From Rhodospirillum sp. (GTDB lineage Bacteria > Pseudomonadota > Alphaproteobacteria > Rhodospirillales > Rhodospirillaceae), in assembly GCA_021741145.1 (NCBI GenBank), contig JAIOYK010000026.1, positions 1 to 64,000 on the forward strand: 64,000 nucleotides of DNA, read 5' to 3'. Under the pieces are notes generated by a model. The model worked only from the letters and a program-made list of their open reading frames with translations. It had not been told where the DNA came from and did not search any database. This document shows positions 43,501 through 52,216 of this stretch, one piece after another. The number at the start of each line of letters is the position of its first letter. Position 1 is the stretch's first letter. The position numbers and the translations under genes are program-made.

Positions 43501-44010
43501 TCAGGAGATTTCCGCGTAGCGCTCGCCCTTGGCATTGCAGACCGGGCAATGGTCCGGCGCGTCCCCAATGACCGTATGGCCACAGACCGGACAGACCCGG
43601 ATCGGCGCGTCAACGAGATCGGCGCCATCGCGCACTGCCCGCGCGGCTTGCTTAAACAGATCGTAGTGGACCTTCTCCACTTCCATGGCGAGGCTCATGG
43701 AGCGCTCCGCCCGCCTGTGCCCCTCGGCATGGGCGATGGCGACCATGGCGGGATACATCTCGGTGAATTCGTGCTCCTCGCCCATCATGGCATCGTCCAG
43801 ATTCTCGCTGGTGCCCTTCACCCCGTCCGCGGCCCGCAGGTGAGACAGGGCGTGGATGGTTTCGGCCGCGGCCACGGCCCGGAATAGCTTGGCCACCTGC
43901 TCGAACCCATCCTTCGCGGCCTGCTCCCCATAGGCCAAATACCGGCGGTTCGCCTGGCTTTCCCCCGAGAAGGCTTCCATCAGTTCGTCTTGCGCGCTCA
44001 TGGCGTTCAT
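43501..44010 (-). CDS. Rubrerythrin (peroxide reductase)
   Basis: Rubrerythrin reduces hydrogen peroxide in microaerobic and anaerobic bacteria. The 169-aa protein has a ferritin-like diiron domain (EAFSGESQANRRYLAYGE; AAAETIHALSHL; EEHEFTEMY) and a C-terminal rubredoxin-like iron site CPVCGHTVIGDAPDHCPVC. The glutamate and histidine ligands are in place. AAAGGAC precedes the ATG at 44010. An FNR/FixK-type box lies about 100 bases upstream, which suits oxygen-controlled expression. It is convergent with proX and divergent from the binding protein at 44315. Confidence 0.94.
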   Translation of the reverse strand: MNAMSAQDELMEAFSGESQANRRYLAYGEQAAKDGFEQVAKLFRAVAAAETIHALSHLRAADGVKGTSENLDDAMMGEEHEFTEMYPAMVAIAHAEGHRRAERSMSLAMEVEKVHYDLFKQAARAVRDGADLVDAPIRVCPVCGHTVIGDAPDHCPVCNAKGERYAEIS

Positions 44011-44109
44011 GTCCTTTAAAAGACTCTCGAATCTCTGTCCCTTGACGCGCGTGCTGGCGCGCTCAACGGCGGTGATCCCTGACTATATCCCCAACCTGGG
44101 GTGCGAACA

Positions 44110-44123
44110 CTGATCGGGATCAA
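44110..44123. promoter_or_regulatory. Near-consensus FNR/FixK box
   Basis: On the minus strand TTGATCCCGATCAG matches TTGAT-N4-ATCAA with one difference. It is centred about 106 bases upstream of the rubrerythrin start codon and about 200 upstream of the branched-chain transporter. Either gene may be its target. Confidence 0.6.
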
Positions 44124-44314
44124 ACGGCAAATGACGGAACTCGAAATAATTTTACGACTTTCTGTATAAATATCGTTTTTTCTTGTTTTGGCCGATTTTC
44201 CCGTGCACCCTTCGGAAAAATAAATTCCGGCCCAATAAGGGCGGAACGCCCGGGACGGATCAAAGCAACGCCCTGTCCCGGGTTGGGAGACACCAGGAAC
44301 AGGAGGATTTGTCC

Positions 44315-45619
44315 ATGCGTAAGACGTCCTTGTTGAGCATGCCACCCGGCGTGACTCGCCGGACCATGTTGAAGACCGGCGCGGGCCTCGCGGCCCTGGG
44401 CGCCGCCAGCGCTTTCCCCGCGCCTTTTGTGCGCGCCGCCAAGACCTTCAAGATCGGTTTTGTCAGCCCGAAGACCGGTCCCCTCGCCGTCTTCGCGGAA
44501 TCCGACGATTTCACCATGGCCCAGGTGATGAAGGCGATCGGGTCCGGTATCACCGTGGACGGCGCCCAGATCCCCGTGGAGATCGTCTACAGGGACTCCC
44601 AGTCCAGTTCCAACCGGGCCGCCGAGGCGGCGTCGGAATTGATCCTGGACGAGGGGGTGGACCTGGTCGTCGCCGCCAGCACCCCGGCCACCACCAATCC
44701 CGTGGCCGACCAGTGCGAAGTCAACGGCGTGCCCTGCATTACCAACGACACCCCCTGGCAGCCCCATTTCTTCGGCCGGGGCGGCGACCCCGCCACGGGG
44801 TTCGAGTGGACCTACCACTTCTTCTGGGGGCTGGAGGATATCATCGGATCCTTCACCAGCCTGTGGTCCAACCTGGAGACCAACAAAGTCGTTGGATCCC
44901 TCTGGCCCAATGATTCCGACGGCAATGCCTGGGGCGACCCCAAGATCGGCTTCCCACCGGTACTCGCCGAGCAGGGCTATACCCTGGTCGACCTGGGCCG
45001 TTTCCAAAGCCCCGCGGACGACTTCACCTCTTATCTGATCGATTTCAAGGCCAAGGGCGTGGAGATCGTCACCGGCGTGGCGCCGCCCCCCGATTTCGCC
45101 AACTTCTGGGCTCAAGCCGGGCAACAGGGCTTCAAGCCCAAGATCGCCACGGTCGCCAAGGCCAGCGAATTCCCGGCGGCCATCGAGGCTATCGGCGACC
45201 GGGCCGAGGGGCTGTCCGTGGAAGTCTGGTGGTCCCCGGTCCACCCCTTCTCCTCCAGCCTAACGGGTCAAAGTTCCGCCGAACTGGCCGCTGCCTATAC
45301 CGCGGCGACGGGACGGGTCTGGTCCATGCCTTTGGCCTTCAAGCATTCCCTGTTTGAAGTCGCCCTGGACGCCATGAAGCGCTCCGCTGGCCCCGGCGAG
45401 CCCGAGGCCCTGCGCGACGCCATCGCCGCGACGAACCTGGCGTCCATCGTCGGTCCCGTGAACTTCCAGACGGGACCGGTGCCCAACATCTCCAAGACTC
45501 CCCTGGTCACCGGCCAATGGCAACGCCCGGCCGCGGGCAAGCCCCTGGAGCTGGTGATCGTGGACAACGCCATGGCCAAGGACATTCCCGTCCAGGCGGA
45601 ATTGAAGCCTCTGCCGTAA
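44315..45619 (+). CDS. Branched-chain-type (HAAT) substrate-binding protein, Tat-exported
   Basis: This is the periplasmic type I solute-binding subunit of a HAAT-family importer. The 434-aa product has a twin-arginine-type leader (TRRTMLK at residues 14-20, hydrophobic stretch, cut near VRA|AK at 41-42), then FKIGFVSPKTGPLA, the first strand of Leu/Ile/Val- and urea-binding proteins, and VDLVVAASTPATTNPVADQCE. The length exceeds LivK (about 365) and resembles the aromatic- and short-chain amide-binding branch. ATG at 44315 has AGGAGG upstream. It begins a five-gene operon. The ligand is unknown. Confidence 0.9.
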   Translation: MRKTSLLSMPPGVTRRTMLKTGAGLAALGAASAFPAPFVRAAKTFKIGFVSPKTGPLAVFAESDDFTMAQVMKAIGSGITVDGAQIPVEIVYRDSQSSSNRAAEAASELILDEGVDLVVAASTPATTNPVADQCEVNGVPCITNDTPWQPHFFGRGGDPATGFEWTYHFFWGLEDIIGSFTSLWSNLETNKVVGSLWPNDSDGNAWGDPKIGFPPVLAEQGYTLVDLGRFQSPADDFTSYLIDFKAKGVEIVTGVAPPPDFANFWAQAGQQGFKPKIATVAKASEFPAAIEAIGDRAEGLSVEVWWSPVHPFSSSLTGQSSAELAAAYTAATGRVWSMPLAFKHSLFEVALDAMKRSAGPGEPEALRDAIAATNLASIVGPVNFQTGPVPNISKTPLVTGQWQRPAAGKPLELVIVDNAMAKDIPVQAELKPLP

Positions 45620-45751
45620 CGGTTCGAGTGCTTCCGGGCGCCGGACACTGCCCATGATCCCGTGGCGGAGGTCTTCTCTCGCCGCCGCGGTTCCGTCCGG
45701 CGCCCCTTTTTCCTCCGCCATCCAGCCCCAGAAAACCGGGAGCCATCGGCC

Positions 45752-46477
45752 ATGACCGTGCTGCTGGACGTGAATTCCGTGGACAAGTCCTATGGCAGTC
45801 TTCACGTCACCCAACATTTGTCCTTTTCCCTCGCCGAGGGTGAAGCCCTGGGCGTGATCGGACCCAATGGGGCGGGCAAAACCACCCTGTTCAACCTGAT
45901 CACCGGCGACGTGAAGCCGGACGGCGGGTCGTTGTGCTTCGCCGGAACTCCCTTGGACACCCACCCCCCCTCCGGCCGCTGCCGCCTGGGGATCGGGCGT
46001 ACCTACCAGATCCCCCACCCCTTCACGGGTATGACCGTGTTCGAGAACGTCCTGGTGGGGGCGGCCTTTGGCGCGGACATTTCCGAAAGCGCGGCGAACC
46101 GGGTGGCCATCGACATCCTCGACCGCTGTGGCCTGATCGACAAGGCCAACCAGTTGGCGGGCAGCCTTACCCTGTTGGACCGCAAGCGGCTGGAACTGGC
46201 CCGGGCGCTGGCCAGTGGCCCCCGGTTGCTGCTGCTCGACGAAATCGCCGGAGGCCTGACGGAACACGAGGTCCATGACCTGATCGCCCTGATCAAGGAG
46301 ATCCGGGAAAGTGGCGTTTCCCTCATCTGGATCGAGCACATTGTCCACGCCCTGATGGCCGTGGTCGACCGGCTGATGGTTATCAACTTCGGCGCCCTGC
46401 TGCGCGAGGGCGCCCCCCGGGCGGTCATGGACAGCCCGGACGTGAAGGAGATCTACATGGGGATCGACGTGGAATGA
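45752..46477 (+). CDS. HAAT-type ABC transporter ATPase (LivG)
   Basis: The first ATPase of the branched-chain-type importer, 241 aa. It has Walker A GPNGAGKTT, the LivG-type insertion IGRTYQIPHPFTGMTV, a shortened signature SLTLLDRKRLELARALA in place of LSGGQ, and Walker B LLLLDEIAGGLTEHE. The LSGGQ-to-SLTLLD change is normal in LivG proteins (SYGQQRRLEIARAL-like). It ends DVE with TGA overlapping the next gene (ATGA at 46474-46477). It lies 132 bases after the binding protein. Confidence 0.94.
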   Translation: MTVLLDVNSVDKSYGSLHVTQHLSFSLAEGEALGVIGPNGAGKTTLFNLITGDVKPDGGSLCFAGTPLDTHPPSGRCRLGIGRTYQIPHPFTGMTVFENVLVGAAFGADISESAANRVAIDILDRCGLIDKANQLAGSLTLLDRKRLELARALASGPRLLLLDEIAGGLTEHEVHDLIALIKEIRESGVSLIWIEHIVHALMAVVDRLMVINFGALLREGAPRAVMDSPDVKEIYMGIDVE

Positions 46478-47175
46478 CCGCTCTGCTCGACGTGACCGGC
46501 TTGACCGCCCAGTACGGGGATTCCCAGGCCCTGTTCGGCATCGATTTCTCCCTCGACCAGGGCGAGACGGTGTCCATCATCGGATCCAACGGGGCCGGAA
46601 AGTCCACTTTTCTGAAAAGCCTTTGCGGCCTGCTCCCCCGCCCGGTCGAAGCCATCCGCTTCAAGGGCGCGCCCATCGGCGGACTGGCCGCCCATCAGGT
46701 GGCCAAGGCCGGGATCGCCCTGGTGCCGGAAGGGCGGCGCCTCTTCCCCAGCCTGTCGGTGGAGGACAATTTGCGCATCGGCGCCACAACGGGCCGCCCC
46801 GGGCCCTGGTCCCTTCCCCGGGTTTACGATCTATTTCCCGCCCTGCACGCCCGGCGCAAGCAGCCCGGGACGGCCCTCTCCGGAGGCCAGCAGCAGATGG
46901 TGGCCATTGGCCGGGCCTTGATGGCCAATCCAGAGGTGCTGCTTTGCGACGAAATCTCCCTGGGTCTGGCGCCAACGGTGATCAAGGACATTTACCGGGG
47001 CCTGGAAACCGTCATCGGCGAGGGAACCTCCGTCATCGTCGTCGAGCAGGACATCGCCCAGGCCCTGAAAGTGTCTTCCCGCTTCTATTGCTTCCAGGAG
47101 GGCCGGGTCTCCCTGAAGGGGCGTCCCGGCGCGGTTCCCATGGCGGACATCTCCGCGGCCTATTTCGGAGTGTGA
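46474..47175 (+). CDS. HAAT-type ABC transporter ATPase (LivF)
   Basis: The second ATPase of the importer, 233 aa. It has GSNGAGKST, IALVPEGRRLFPSLSVEDNLR, which is the LivF hallmark, LSGGQQQMVAIGRALMANPE, and LLCDEISLGLAPTVIKDIY. It works with LivG as a heterodimer in the cytoplasm. It overlaps the livG gene by four bases and ends four bases before the livH start. Confidence 0.95.
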   Translation: MTALLDVTGLTAQYGDSQALFGIDFSLDQGETVSIIGSNGAGKSTFLKSLCGLLPRPVEAIRFKGAPIGGLAAHQVAKAGIALVPEGRRLFPSLSVEDNLRIGATTGRPGPWSLPRVYDLFPALHARRKQPGTALSGGQQQMVAIGRALMANPEVLLCDEISLGLAPTVIKDIYRGLETVIGEGTSVIVVEQDIAQALKVSSRFYCFQEGRVSLKGRPGAVPMADISAAYFGV

Positions 47176-47179
47176 GCCC

Positions 47180-48052
47180 GTGATCGACTGGATAAACACC
47201 CTGATCCAAGGCCTGCTGACCGGCGGTCTCTACGCCCTGTTCGCGGTGGGCCTCTCGCTGGCGTTCGGCGTCATGCGGCTGGTCAACATCGCCCATGGCG
47301 ACCTGATCATCCTGGCCGCCTATCTGGCCCTGGTGGCCGTGGAGGCGACGGGCATGCCCGCGCTCGCGGCCCTGTTGGTGGTCGTCCCCGCCATGGCCCT
47401 GTTCGGCTATGGCCTGCAACGGGGCCTCTTGGTCCATACCGTGGGCAAGGGGTTGCTGTCGCCGCTGTTGGTCACCTTCGGCCTGTCCATCATTCTCCAG
47501 AACTTGATGTTGGAGATCTTTTCCGCGGACAGCCGGGGCGTCCAGGCGGGCCTATTGGAGACCCTGTCCCTGGAGGTGGTGGACGGCATTACCGTCGGAG
47601 TCCTGCCCCTTCTGATCCTGGCCAGCGCCGTGGTCGTCGTCGGGGGACTGCAACTCCTTTTCTCCCACACGGGCCTCGGCCGGTCCTTCAAGGCGACATC
47701 CGACGATCCAGAGACCGCCAGCCTGATGGGCATCGACCCCAAGCGGGTTTATGCGCTCGCCATGGGACTGGCCATGGCCATCGTCGCCATCGCCGGAGTC
47801 TATACGGCCATCCGCACCAGCTTCGACCCCCTGAACGGGCCGAGCCGCCTTCTCTTCGCCTTCGAGGCCGTGATCATCGGCGGTCTCGGCTCCCTTTGGG
47901 GTACCTTGGCGGGTGGGTTGATCCTTGGACTGTCCCAGGCCATCGGATTCCGTCTGGATCCGGGCTGGGGCATCCTGGCCAGCCATCTGACCTTCCTCGC
48001 CGTGCTGGTGGTCCGCCCCAACGGCCTCTTCCCCCGCACCCGTGACCGGTGA
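47180..48052 (+). CDS. HAAT-type ABC transporter permease (LivH)
   Basis: The 290-aa inner-membrane permease has about eight helices, begins INTLIQGLLTGGLYALFAVGLSLAFGVM, and carries the RLVNIAHGDLIILAAY motif that marks LivH. The C-terminal EAVIIGGLGSLWGTLAGGLILG is the ATPase-docking block. It starts with GTG at 47180, four bases after livF; MIDWINTL at the start is plausible. It ends in TGA overlapping the GTG of an alternative livM start. Confidence 0.94.
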   Translation: MIDWINTLIQGLLTGGLYALFAVGLSLAFGVMRLVNIAHGDLIILAAYLALVAVEATGMPALAALLVVVPAMALFGYGLQRGLLVHTVGKGLLSPLLVTFGLSIILQNLMLEIFSADSRGVQAGLLETLSLEVVDGITVGVLPLLILASAVVVVGGLQLLFSHTGLGRSFKATSDDPETASLMGIDPKRVYALAMGLAMAIVAIAGVYTAIRTSFDPLNGPSRLLFAFEAVIIGGLGSLWGTLAGGLILGLSQAIGFRLDPGWGILASHLTFLAVLVVRPNGLFPRTRDR

Positions 48053-48060
48053 GGCGCCCC

Positions 48061-49128
48061 ATGACCGACTGTCTTCCGCACCCGCCCGCCCCTCCGGCCT
48101 CCACCCGTTATTCCGTGGTCACCCAGACCCGGTTCAGCCGCATGGGCGAGATCGCCCTGATCCTGGTGGCCATCGCGCTTTGCCTGATGCCCTGGTGGGG
48201 AGATCGGGGATTGATCCGCACCGCCACGGAGTTCCTCTACGTCCTCGCGCTGGCCCAGACCTGGAACCTGCTCGCCGGATATGGTGGTTTGGTCTCCATC
48301 GGCCAACAGGCCTTCATCGGTCTGGGAGGCTATTGTCTGGTGGTTTTTGGCGTCCAGATGGGGGTGAACATCTTCCTGGTGATCCCCATCGCCGCGGCGG
48401 TATCGGCCCTGGTGGCCATCCCCGCGGGCGTCCTGTTGTTTCGGTTGCGGGGGGCCTATTTCGCCGTGGGAACCTGGGTGGTGGCCGAGGTTCTGCGCCT
48501 GTTGACGGCCAATACCACCGCGGTGGGAGGCGGTTCTGGAACCTCCATCACCACCGCTGTCAAGGGCATCCCGGCCTGGTGGCGGGAAAGCCTGACCCTG
48601 TGGATCGCCATTGTCCTGGGCCTGGGGGCCATCGCCCTGGGATATCTGTTCCTGCGGTCGCGGAACGGGTTGGCGCTCCAAGCCATCCGGGATTCGGAGC
48701 CGGCCTCGGAGAGTCTGGGGATCCGGGTGGACCGCATGCGCTGGACGGTCTACCTGCTGGCCGCGGCGGGCTGCGGCGCGGTGGGCGCGCTGATCTTCAT
48801 CAGCAAACTGCGCATCTCGCCGGAGGCCGCCTATTCCCTGGACTGGACCACGACCATGTTCTTCATCGTGGTGATCGGCGGCATCGGCACCCTGGAGGGG
48901 CCAATCCTGGGAACCATCCTGTTCTTCGCCCTACGCGGCCTGCTGTCGGGATTCGGCTCCTGGTACCTGATCCTTCTCGGCGCCGTGGCCGTGCTGGTCA
49001 TGGTACGCTGGCCCGATGGCCTTTGGGGCCTGCTATCCCGCAAATGGGATCTGGCCCTTTTCCCCACCCAACGGCGCGTCGTGGCAATCGCACCAAGGAA
49101 AGAGGATTCCCCCCATGGCTCCCGGTGA
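48061..49128 (+). CDS. HAAT-type ABC transporter permease (LivM)
   Basis: The second permease, 355 aa. It has AQTWNLLAGYGGLVSIGQQAFIG, the LivM signature, RLRGAYFAVGTWVVAEVLRLL, GLALQAIRDSEPASESLGI and FFIVVIGGIGTLEGPILGTI. A short N-terminal tail precedes the first helix. The ATG at 48061 has GGTGAGGCG upstream and is preferred over a GTG at 48049. It overlaps the following hydrolase gene by 14 bases, so the hydrolase is in the operon. Confidence 0.94.
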   Translation: MTDCLPHPPAPPASTRYSVVTQTRFSRMGEIALILVAIALCLMPWWGDRGLIRTATEFLYVLALAQTWNLLAGYGGLVSIGQQAFIGLGGYCLVVFGVQMGVNIFLVIPIAAAVSALVAIPAGVLLFRLRGAYFAVGTWVVAEVLRLLTANTTAVGGGSGTSITTAVKGIPAWWRESLTLWIAIVLGLGAIALGYLFLRSRNGLALQAIRDSEPASESLGIRVDRMRWTVYLLAAAGCGAVGALIFISKLRISPEAAYSLDWTTTMFFIVVIGGIGTLEGPILGTILFFALRGLLSGFGSWYLILLGAVAVLVMVRWPDGLWGLLSRKWDLALFPTQRRVVAIAPRKEDSPHGSR

Positions 49129-49990
49129 AACCCCGTCGGAAAATCCAGAGATCGGCGACCGCGTCCAGACCGGCGCCTTTTTCACCAACCTGCACGATTG
49201 GGACGAAAGTGATGGACTGGGAAATCCCTTACCCACCTTGCTGATCCACGGTTCCGGTCCGGGTGTGACCGCCTGGGCGAACTGGCGTCTGGTCCTGCCG
49301 GAGTTGGCCCGCCACGGCCGGGTGCTGGCTCCGGACATGGTCGGCTTTGGCTTCACCGACAGGCCCCAGGGTTTCGCCTATACCCTGGAGAGCTGGGTCC
49401 GCCAAATCACCGAATTGCTCGACTCCCTGGGGCTCGAAAAGGTCAATCTGGTTGGAAACTCCTTCGGCGGTGCCGTCTCCCTTGCCTTCTCCCTCGCCCA
49501 TCCGGATCGGGTGACCCGGTTGGCGCTGATGGGCAGTGTCGGCGTGCCCTTCCCCATCACCCCTGAATTGGATGCGGTCTGGGGCTATGAACCCTCCCTG
49601 GACGCCATGCGCGATCTGCTCGACATTTTCGCCTTCGACCGATCCCTGGTGACCGACGAACTGGCCGAACTCCGCTATGGGGCGAGCATTCGCCCGGGGT
49701 TCCAGGAGACCTTCTCCGCCATGTTCCCCGCCCCCCGCCAGCGCTGGGTCGAGGCTCTGGCCAGTGCCCCCGAGGCCATCAGGGCCCTTCCCCACGAAAC
49801 CCTGCTGATCCACGGACGGGACGACCGGGTGATTCCATTGGCCACATCCCTCACCATGCTGAACCTTATTCCCAAGGCTCAACTCCATGTTTTCGGGCAA
49901 TGCGGTCATTGGGTGCAAATCGAGCACCGGGATCGCTTTTGTCGCCTCCTCCTGGACTTCCTGGCGGAAGGTCATCCGGCGGCCCTGTAG
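49115..49990 (+). CDS. Alpha/beta hydrolase, meta-cleavage-product type
   Basis: The 291-aa product belongs to the alpha/beta hydrolase fold, with HGSGPG (oxyanion region), the nucleophile elbow GNSFGG, an acidic residue in GRDDRVIP and the histidine in FGQCGHWVQIEH. The HGSGPGVTAWANWR and the GQCGHWVQ segments are typical of 2-hydroxymuconate semialdehyde or related carbon-carbon-bond hydrolases (MhpC/XylF/BphD), but no other meta-cleavage gene is present. AGGAAAGAGG precedes the ATG at 49115. It overlaps livM by 14 bases, so it probably processes what the transporter brings in. Confidence 0.9.
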   Translation: MAPGETPSENPEIGDRVQTGAFFTNLHDWDESDGLGNPLPTLLIHGSGPGVTAWANWRLVLPELARHGRVLAPDMVGFGFTDRPQGFAYTLESWVRQITELLDSLGLEKVNLVGNSFGGAVSLAFSLAHPDRVTRLALMGSVGVPFPITPELDAVWGYEPSLDAMRDLLDIFAFDRSLVTDELAELRYGASIRPGFQETFSAMFPAPRQRWVEALASAPEAIRALPHETLLIHGRDDRVIPLATSLTMLNLIPKAQLHVFGQCGHWVQIEHRDRFCRLLLDFLAEGHPAAL

Positions 49991-49994
49991 CCGA

Positions 49995-50942
49995 TCAATA
50001 CCCCCGGGCCAAATCCCGGACCCGACCAAGCCCCTCCTCTCCCCGGTCCTTGGCGGAGAGGAGGGCCGCCACCACCGCGGCCGCGGGACCGCATTGGGTC
50101 TGGGCGGAGACATGGGGGGTCAGAAAGATCCGAGGGTGCGCCCACACCGGGTGCCCGGATGGGGGCGGCTCCGGATCTGTCACATCAAGGACCGCGGCGC
50201 GCAGATGCCCGCTGTCCAGCCGGTCAAGCAGGTCCTCCAGGGGCAGGGTCGACCCCCGGCCCAGGTTGATGACGACCGCTCCCCGGGACAGGACGTCAAG
50301 GCGAGCGCCGTTCAGGATGCCCCGCGTCTCATCCGTCCCGGGCAACAGGTTCACCAGGATCTCCGCCTCCGCCAGGAACCGCTCCAGGGTTTCCTTCCCG
50401 GAGAGGCAAACCACCCCCGGGACGACCCGGGGGGAGCGGGACCAGCCACGGACCGGGAAGCCCGCATCCCGCAAGCGCTCGGCCACCTGGGTCCCGAGCG
50501 TCCCCAAGCCGAGCACGCCACAACGCACCTCCCCCGGCGGGCGATAGGTCAGGTCGCCCCACGCCCCGGCCCGGGTCATGGTCAGGTACCGGTCAAAATC
50601 CCGCTGGAAATGAATCGCCCAATGGAGGGCGTATTCGGCCATCTGCGCCCCCATGCCCGCGTCGACAAGCCGGTGCACGGCGATGGTTTCCGGAATGTCC
50701 AAGGCGACCAGATGGTCAATCCCCGCGCCCAGGTTCACCAGGGTGCGTAAATTGGGCAGATGGGGGAGAACCTCCTTGACCCCACGCCATGAAATCAAGG
50801 TTTCGATGGCCGTGGAGTCCTCCACCGCCTCCCAGGTCACCACCGACCGGGGAGCCAGCGCGGCGCGCAGGGCCGTCAGCCAGGGATCCTGGGGTAACTT
50901 CGGGGCATGGAACAGAACAGGCGCGGAGGGGGAGGAGGTCAT
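49995..50942 (-). CDS. D-2-hydroxyacid dehydrogenase, GhrA-like
   Basis: It reduces glyoxylate or hydroxypyruvate with NAD(P)H. The 315-aa protein has a short N-terminal catalytic domain, the NAD motif GVLGLGTLGTQVAERL (GxGxxG), VVINLGRGSTLP, LDVTDPEPPPSGHPVW and HPRIFLTPHVSA with the catalytic histidine. Order and spacing fit GhrA (glyoxylate/hydroxypyruvate reductase A). It is convergent with the alpha/beta hydrolase, with four bases between the stops. Substrate cannot be fixed from the sequence alone. Confidence 0.92.
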   Translation of the reverse strand: MTSSPSAPVLFHAPKLPQDPWLTALRAALAPRSVVTWEAVEDSTAIETLISWRGVKEVLPHLPNLRTLVNLGAGIDHLVALDIPETIAVHRLVDAGMGAQMAEYALHWAIHFQRDFDRYLTMTRAGAWGDLTYRPPGEVRCGVLGLGTLGTQVAERLRDAGFPVRGWSRSPRVVPGVVCLSGKETLERFLAEAEILVNLLPGTDETRGILNGARLDVLSRGAVVINLGRGSTLPLEDLLDRLDSGHLRAAVLDVTDPEPPPSGHPVWAHPRIFLTPHVSAQTQCGPAAAVVAALLSAKDRGEEGLGRVRDLARGY

Positions 50943-51021
50943 TGGCGGGCTTTCTACCGAGACGATGTCAAAGCCACATTATGGCACCCTGTCCCCCCCC
51001 TTCCAAGGCCGCCCGCGCGAG

Positions 51022-51483
51022 TCACGTCGCCAGACCGAACTGGATCTCCACTTCGTTCCCGGGATCCTCTGACCCCTTCCAGACATGGTAGACTTCTCGG
51101 CTTTCCCCGGAGAACCCCAGTCCCGAGGCCACGATTTCCTGGACCAGGGGTCCATAGCAATCCGGGAACAGGGACGAAAGGGGACCCCGATGGGTCCGCG
51201 TCGCGACACGAATGGGGGGGAGGGGCCGCGCGGCCCCGTCAACCACGGCCGTTTCGGAGGGGCGATGGACGGGGCGGCAGATTTCCCATCGGAAGAGGGT
51301 CTCCCCATCCTTGGGAAGGTCGTGGGAGACGAAGATCCAGGGACCGGAGGCGGTAAGGCCATCCTTGGCCACCCGCTCCTCGATCAAGGCACCGCAGTCC
51401 AGTCCCGCGGCCCCAATATCGGGAATGCGCAACCACCGCTCCAGCGACACCACCCACATATCGGCTGTTTGCTTGATTTCCAT
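51022..51483 (-). CDS. GyrI-like/effector-binding-domain protein
   Basis: The 153-aa protein fits the GyrI-like (AraC effector-binding) fold: an N-terminal strand MEIKQTADMWVVSLERWLRI, GPWIFVSHDLPKDGETLFRW, a central VATRTHRGPLSSLFPDCYGPLVQEIV and a final EVYHVWKGSEDPGNEVEIQF. In the family such stand-alone proteins bind small molecules; some act as hydrolases or sequestering factors. The call is moderate because only fold-level features are visible. The gene follows the ferredoxin gene on the minus strand after 147 bases and may be its cotranscribed partner. ATG at 51483. Confidence 0.65.
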   Translation of the reverse strand: MEIKQTADMWVVSLERWLRIPDIGAAGLDCGALIEERVAKDGLTASGPWIFVSHDLPKDGETLFRWEICRPVHRPSETAVVDGAARPLPPIRVATRTHRGPLSSLFPDCYGPLVQEIVASGLGFSGESREVYHVWKGSEDPGNEVEIQFGLAT

Positions 51484-51630
51484 GGCGATCTCCCGACACC
51501 ACCTCAACGGGTCTCGACCGACAGGATCAAGACAAGCCGTTCTACTCCCCCCCATGGGATCTATCAATGTGGTTGGCCGGATCACGAGCCGGTCAAAGGA
51601 CGGTCCTCCCCACCGTGAACCGGCCAAGTA

Positions 51631-51987
51631 TCAGCGCTGGGGCACGATCACCAAACGCTCGACCAGCTTGCCGGTCTTCATGTGGGTCTCGACGATCTCG
51701 TCGACGTCCTCGGCGGTTTTGGGGCGGTACCAGACGCCTTCCGGATAGACCACCATCAACGGCCCCGCGGAGCAGAAGCCCAGGCAACCCGAACCGGTCA
51801 GACCGACCTGCCCCATCAGGCCCTCGGTCTCCAACTTGGCGCCCAAACGCTCCCACAAAGGTTGGCCGCCCAGGGATCCGCAACTCCCCCGGGGGTGATT
51901 GGGGGGCCGTTGGGTGAAGCAAGCGAAGATATGGCGCTTGTAGACCTGGGGAAGCGTGAACTCGGCGGCGCTTTCGATGGCATCCAT
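51631..51987 (-). CDS. Thioredoxin-like [2Fe-2S] ferredoxin, NifA-regulated
   Basis: This family of thioredoxin-fold [2Fe-2S] ferredoxins includes the Azotobacter FeSI-type proteins. The 118-aa protein has YKRHIFACFTQRPPNHPRGSC-like start, with cysteines C23, C36, C68 and C72 in the pattern C-x12-C-x31-C-x3-C, and a PLMVVYPEGVWYRPKTAEDVDEIVE-type C-terminal half (residues 76-100), as in the family. The gene has a sigma-54 promoter at 52052-52066 and two NifA sites at 52217-52262, so it should be expressed with nitrogenase, perhaps as an electron donor or oxygen-protection (Shethna-type) protein. The link to a specific function is inference. ATG at 51987. Confidence 0.92.
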   Translation of the reverse strand: MDAIESAAEFTLPQVYKRHIFACFTQRPPNHPRGSCGSLGGQPLWERLGAKLETEGLMGQVGLTGSGCLGFCSAGPLMVVYPEGVWYRPKTAEDVDEIVETHMKTGKLVERLVIVPQR

Positions 51988-52051
51988 GGCGGCGTTCCTT
52001 CATGACTGGCCGGGCCTCGGTCCCGACGCGGGTGGATCGAGACCTGGGTTA

Positions 52052-52066
52052 GCAAAGGCCATGCCG
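52052..52066 (-). promoter_or_regulatory. Sigma-54-type promoter of the ferredoxin gene
   Basis: CGGCATGGCCTTTGC on the minus strand keeps GG and GC ten bases apart; the first base differs from TGGC. It lies 65 bases upstream of the ferredoxin ATG. Confidence 0.75.
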
Positions 52067-52216
52067 CGGGGACTGACGCCTCCGATCCCTCCCTGTGGGA
52101 GCAAACTCCCAAAGCCCCCTCAATCTTTTGTTTCGAAAAGAAAAAAGGGAGTTTGGAAGCATGGCCTCCAACCGGATCCGGGCGGGAGCCCGGCTGGCCG
52201 CGAGGCCAAGTGCGTC

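Noticed and set aside
44165-44220. TGGCCGATTTTCCCGTGC as a -24/-12 promoter for the HAAT transporter
   Set aside because: GG and GC are 13 bases apart instead of 10.
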